Assembly (NCBI GenBank): GCA_015494775.1
Contig: WGAP01000116.1
Span: 1 to 5,832 of the forward strand
Source: Flavobacteriales bacterium
GTDB lineage: Bacteria; Bacteroidota; Bacteroidia; Flavobacteriales; Flavobacteriaceae
Length of the DNA: 5,832 nt
Direction: 5' to 3'
Below the pieces are notes generated by a model. The model was given only the letters and a program-made list of their open reading frames with translations. It did not search any database and was not told the DNA's origin. A program made the position numbers and the translations under genes. This document shows positions 4,277 through 5,832 of this stretch, piece after piece. The stretch's first letter is position 1, and each line of letters starts with the position of its first letter.

Positions 4277-5832
4277 TTATTTTTTATAAACCACAAAATC
4301 AAAGTATTGGTCGGTTAATGTACCCGATGTGTCGTAGGTTCGGATATATAAATATCCATTGAATTTGTCAGCCGAAATAAATCCGACGCCTCCCATCCGC
4401 ATGGTTGCCACTACCAGATAATCGCGGTAATCGCTCATAGGAGTATCGAAAGTGATTTTATACACACCGGTTCCTGTTTTTTGTATGGTGTAACCGTCGG
4501 TTCCGTTCGCTATACTACCATCATCGTCAATTGATCCATAAAGATAGGCCTTCATATCCGCATCGCCGGATTCAGGCGCTTTCAGTTTTTGGGACATATA
4601 CACATCGCCCACGAAATATCCTGCATAGCTTCCGTGTTTTTCGGCCTTACCGTAAACGGCATAATGGGTGCCACCCGAGGTACTGTCGATGACATTGTAG
4701 GAGCCGTATTTGTTTCCACCACCGGCACCTGTAATGGAATTATATGTTCCGATTCGATTTAAAGCATTGCCATCTCCATCCAAGGTATTATAGGTTCCAA
4801 AAACAAACCAAGAAGAAGAATCAGCGGTTATTGCATTCTGAACTCCCAATACCACCATGCCATTATCGACATTTTTAACCTCATTATTTATTCCATATAC
4901 ATTCAAACCGGCCACATAATTATCCATTCCCTTTTGTGCATGGTTGGAAATGCTAACAATACTATCACGAACACCAATTTGTGCACCGGCGCCATTGGTC
5001 AGGTTATTAAATACACCGTAATGCACACCAGCACCTGTTCCCATCATGCTGTTGTAAACGCCGTAATGAGTACCATCGCCGGTATTGGTTACAAGATTGA
5101 ACAGGCCGTATTGATCCCCTTGGCCCGATCCGGCGGTTAAATCATAGTAGGCATAATGGTCGCCGTTACCACCGCCGATGTTACGAACCGAAACGCCGTA
5201 ATTGGCACCATCGCCGGGCGTGTTCAGGTAATGATAGCTGCCGTATTGGGAACCTGAACCGGTACCCAGAGTTTGAGTATAAATGCCGAATTGCGGTTGG
5301 TCGGTCGAGCCGTTGATGAATGCCGATACGGCGGCGGCAGAACTATTGCCATGGAAAGTTTTGTAAATCTCGGTTTCGGAAATGGGTGGAGTACCATTGG
5401 GCGAAAATTCATCACCCAAAATTACCATGCCCGGGTGTTTGATAACTTCGGTGGGAAGTGTGGCCGGTTGGTCCGACATGTTGAGGAATACATAGGAATT
5501 TGCCGTTTTTTCGGCATATTTGGCATAAGGTACATATTGTAATGCCGTGGTACCGAAATCGGTGAAGGTGGAACCGCCATTGGTGCTGGCTTCGGTTTGC
5601 AAACTGATGGCATGCGACCAGTTGATAGCCGAAAAACTTCCGCTAAGTACCGTCCCCGTTCCAATAACTACGGTGGCAATACCATTGGCATCGGTGGTAA
5701 CGTTGTGGGTTTCGCGATATACGGTGGTGCTGCCGTCTTTCAGCGTTAAACGAAGGACAACCGCTTGATTGGACAGTGGGTTATTCCCCTGCGACAGCAG
5801 AATTTTGTAGTTGAATCCGTCTTGGGCAAAGG
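4277..5832 (-). CDS. Secreted tail-fibre-like repeat protein, 5' end cut off
   Basis: The frame is open to the right window edge: 517 complete codons, and the gene starts outside. The first visible residues, FAQDGFNYK, look like the end of a signal peptide followed by the mature N-terminus, so probably only about 20 residues are missing. TTG at 5602-5600 lies inside a conserved domain and is not the start. Residues 4-108 (numbered from the edge) form an Ig-like module typical of Bacteroidota (LSNQAVVLRLTLKDG, TTDANGIATVVIGTGT, SGSFSAINW, FGTTALQYVPYAKYA). A 15-residue Tyr-Gly repeat region spans about 181-394. A C-terminal domain follows at about 422-517 (AYLYGSIDDDGSI, KTGTGVYKITF, YFDFVVYKK), resembling the end domain of tail-fibre-like or collagen-like Bacteroidota proteins. 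No T9SS signal, protease or S74 chaperone motif is present. It is likely an exported surface or fibre protein, with its role unknown. It precedes the sorting-domain gene by 6 bases. Confidence 0.9.
   Translation of the reverse strand, partial: FAQDGFNYKILLSQGNNPLSNQAVVLRLTLKDGSTTVYRETHNVTTDANGIATVVIGTGTVLSGSFSAINWSHAISLQTEASTNGGSTFTDFGTTALQYVPYAKYAEKTANSYVFLNMSDQPATLPTEVIKHPGMVILGDEFSPNGTPPISETEIYKTFHGNSSAAAVSAFINGSTDQPQFGIYTQTLGTGSGSQYGSYHYLNTPGDGANYGVSVRNIGGGNGDHYAYYDLTAGSGQGDQYGLFNLVTNTGDGTHYGVYNSMMGTGAGVHYGVFNNLTNGAGAQIGVRDSIVSISNHAQKGMDNYVAGLNVYGINNEVKNVDNGMVVLGVQNAITADSSSWFVFGTYNTLDGDGNALNRIGTYNSITGAGGGNKYGSYNVIDSTSGGTHYAVYGKAEKHGSYAGYFVGDVYMSQKLKAPESGDADMKAYLYGSIDDDGSIANGTDGYTIQKTGTGVYKITFDTPMSDYRDYLVVATMRMGGVGFISADKFNGYLYIRTYDTSGTLTDQYFDFVVYKK
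4649..5290 (-). repeat. 45-bp / 15-residue tandem repeats (Tyr-Gly-x-Tyr-Asn type)
   Basis: Within the secreted repeat protein, successive units such as YGSYHYLNTPGDGAN, YGLFNLVTNTGDGTH, YGVYNSMMGTGAGVH, IGTYNSITGAGGGNK and YGSYNVIDSTSGGTH follow the pattern [YI]-G-x-[YF]-N-x-[hydrophobic]-x-x-x-G-x-G-x-[HNK]. The first six or so units are exactly 15 residues long. The middle ones (about 4840-4990) are degenerate or one residue off, and clean units return near 4655-4800. Regular aromatic and Gly positions suggest a stacked beta structure or an elongated fibre. DNA copies are diverged, so this is an old array and not recent slippage. Confidence 0.85.

Noticed and set aside
4649..5290. Phage tail fibre within a prophage
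   Set aside because: Although the domains resemble tail-fibre-like proteins, there are no other phage genes. The signal-peptide remnant and T9SS neighbour point to a host exported protein.

Overview
The window most likely comes from a member of the Bacteroidota. The evidence is a type IX secretion (T9SS) sorting domain at the C-terminus of a small secreted protein, a secreted repeat protein with the Bacteroidota-typical N-terminal module ending in VPYAKYA, A/T-rich leaders without clear Shine-Dalgarno sites, and mature proteins that begin with Gln after the signal peptide. The phylum call is fairly firm; I cannot support a lower rank.

Bases 1-569 hold no convincing gene. They form an unusual repeat-dense intergenic region: a perfect 13-bp GC-only hairpin (28-56), a 162-bp MITE-like unit bounded by a perfect 20-bp inverted repeat (111-272), and a nested GC-rich inverted-repeat structure (317-494). 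The last can fold as a four-way junction with no unpaired base at the junction and carries an internal 15-bp perfect hairpin with a GAA loop. A 12-bp palindrome follows at 498-509. This is the least explained part of the window.

On the plus strand, 570-2839 is a tight two-gene unit. It encodes a large MscS-family mechanosensitive channel with a signal peptide and a periplasmic N-terminal domain, followed 8 bases later by a METTL7-like class I SAM-dependent methyltransferase. The methyltransferase converges on, and overlaps by 6 bp, a minus-strand lipoprotein alpha/beta hydrolase (2834-3682) with a complete catalytic triad.

The right part (3721-5832) is a minus-strand transcription unit. First comes a 5'-truncated secreted protein whose middle is made of roughly 14 to 15 copies of a 15-residue Tyr-Gly repeat and which has its own C-terminal domain but no T9SS signal. 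Six bases downstream is a 160-residue protein consisting of a signal peptide, a short linker domain and a T9SS type A sorting domain. A clear intrinsic terminator (3721-3754) closes the unit. The arrangement suggests two exported cell-surface proteins made together, but a physical partnership is only inference.
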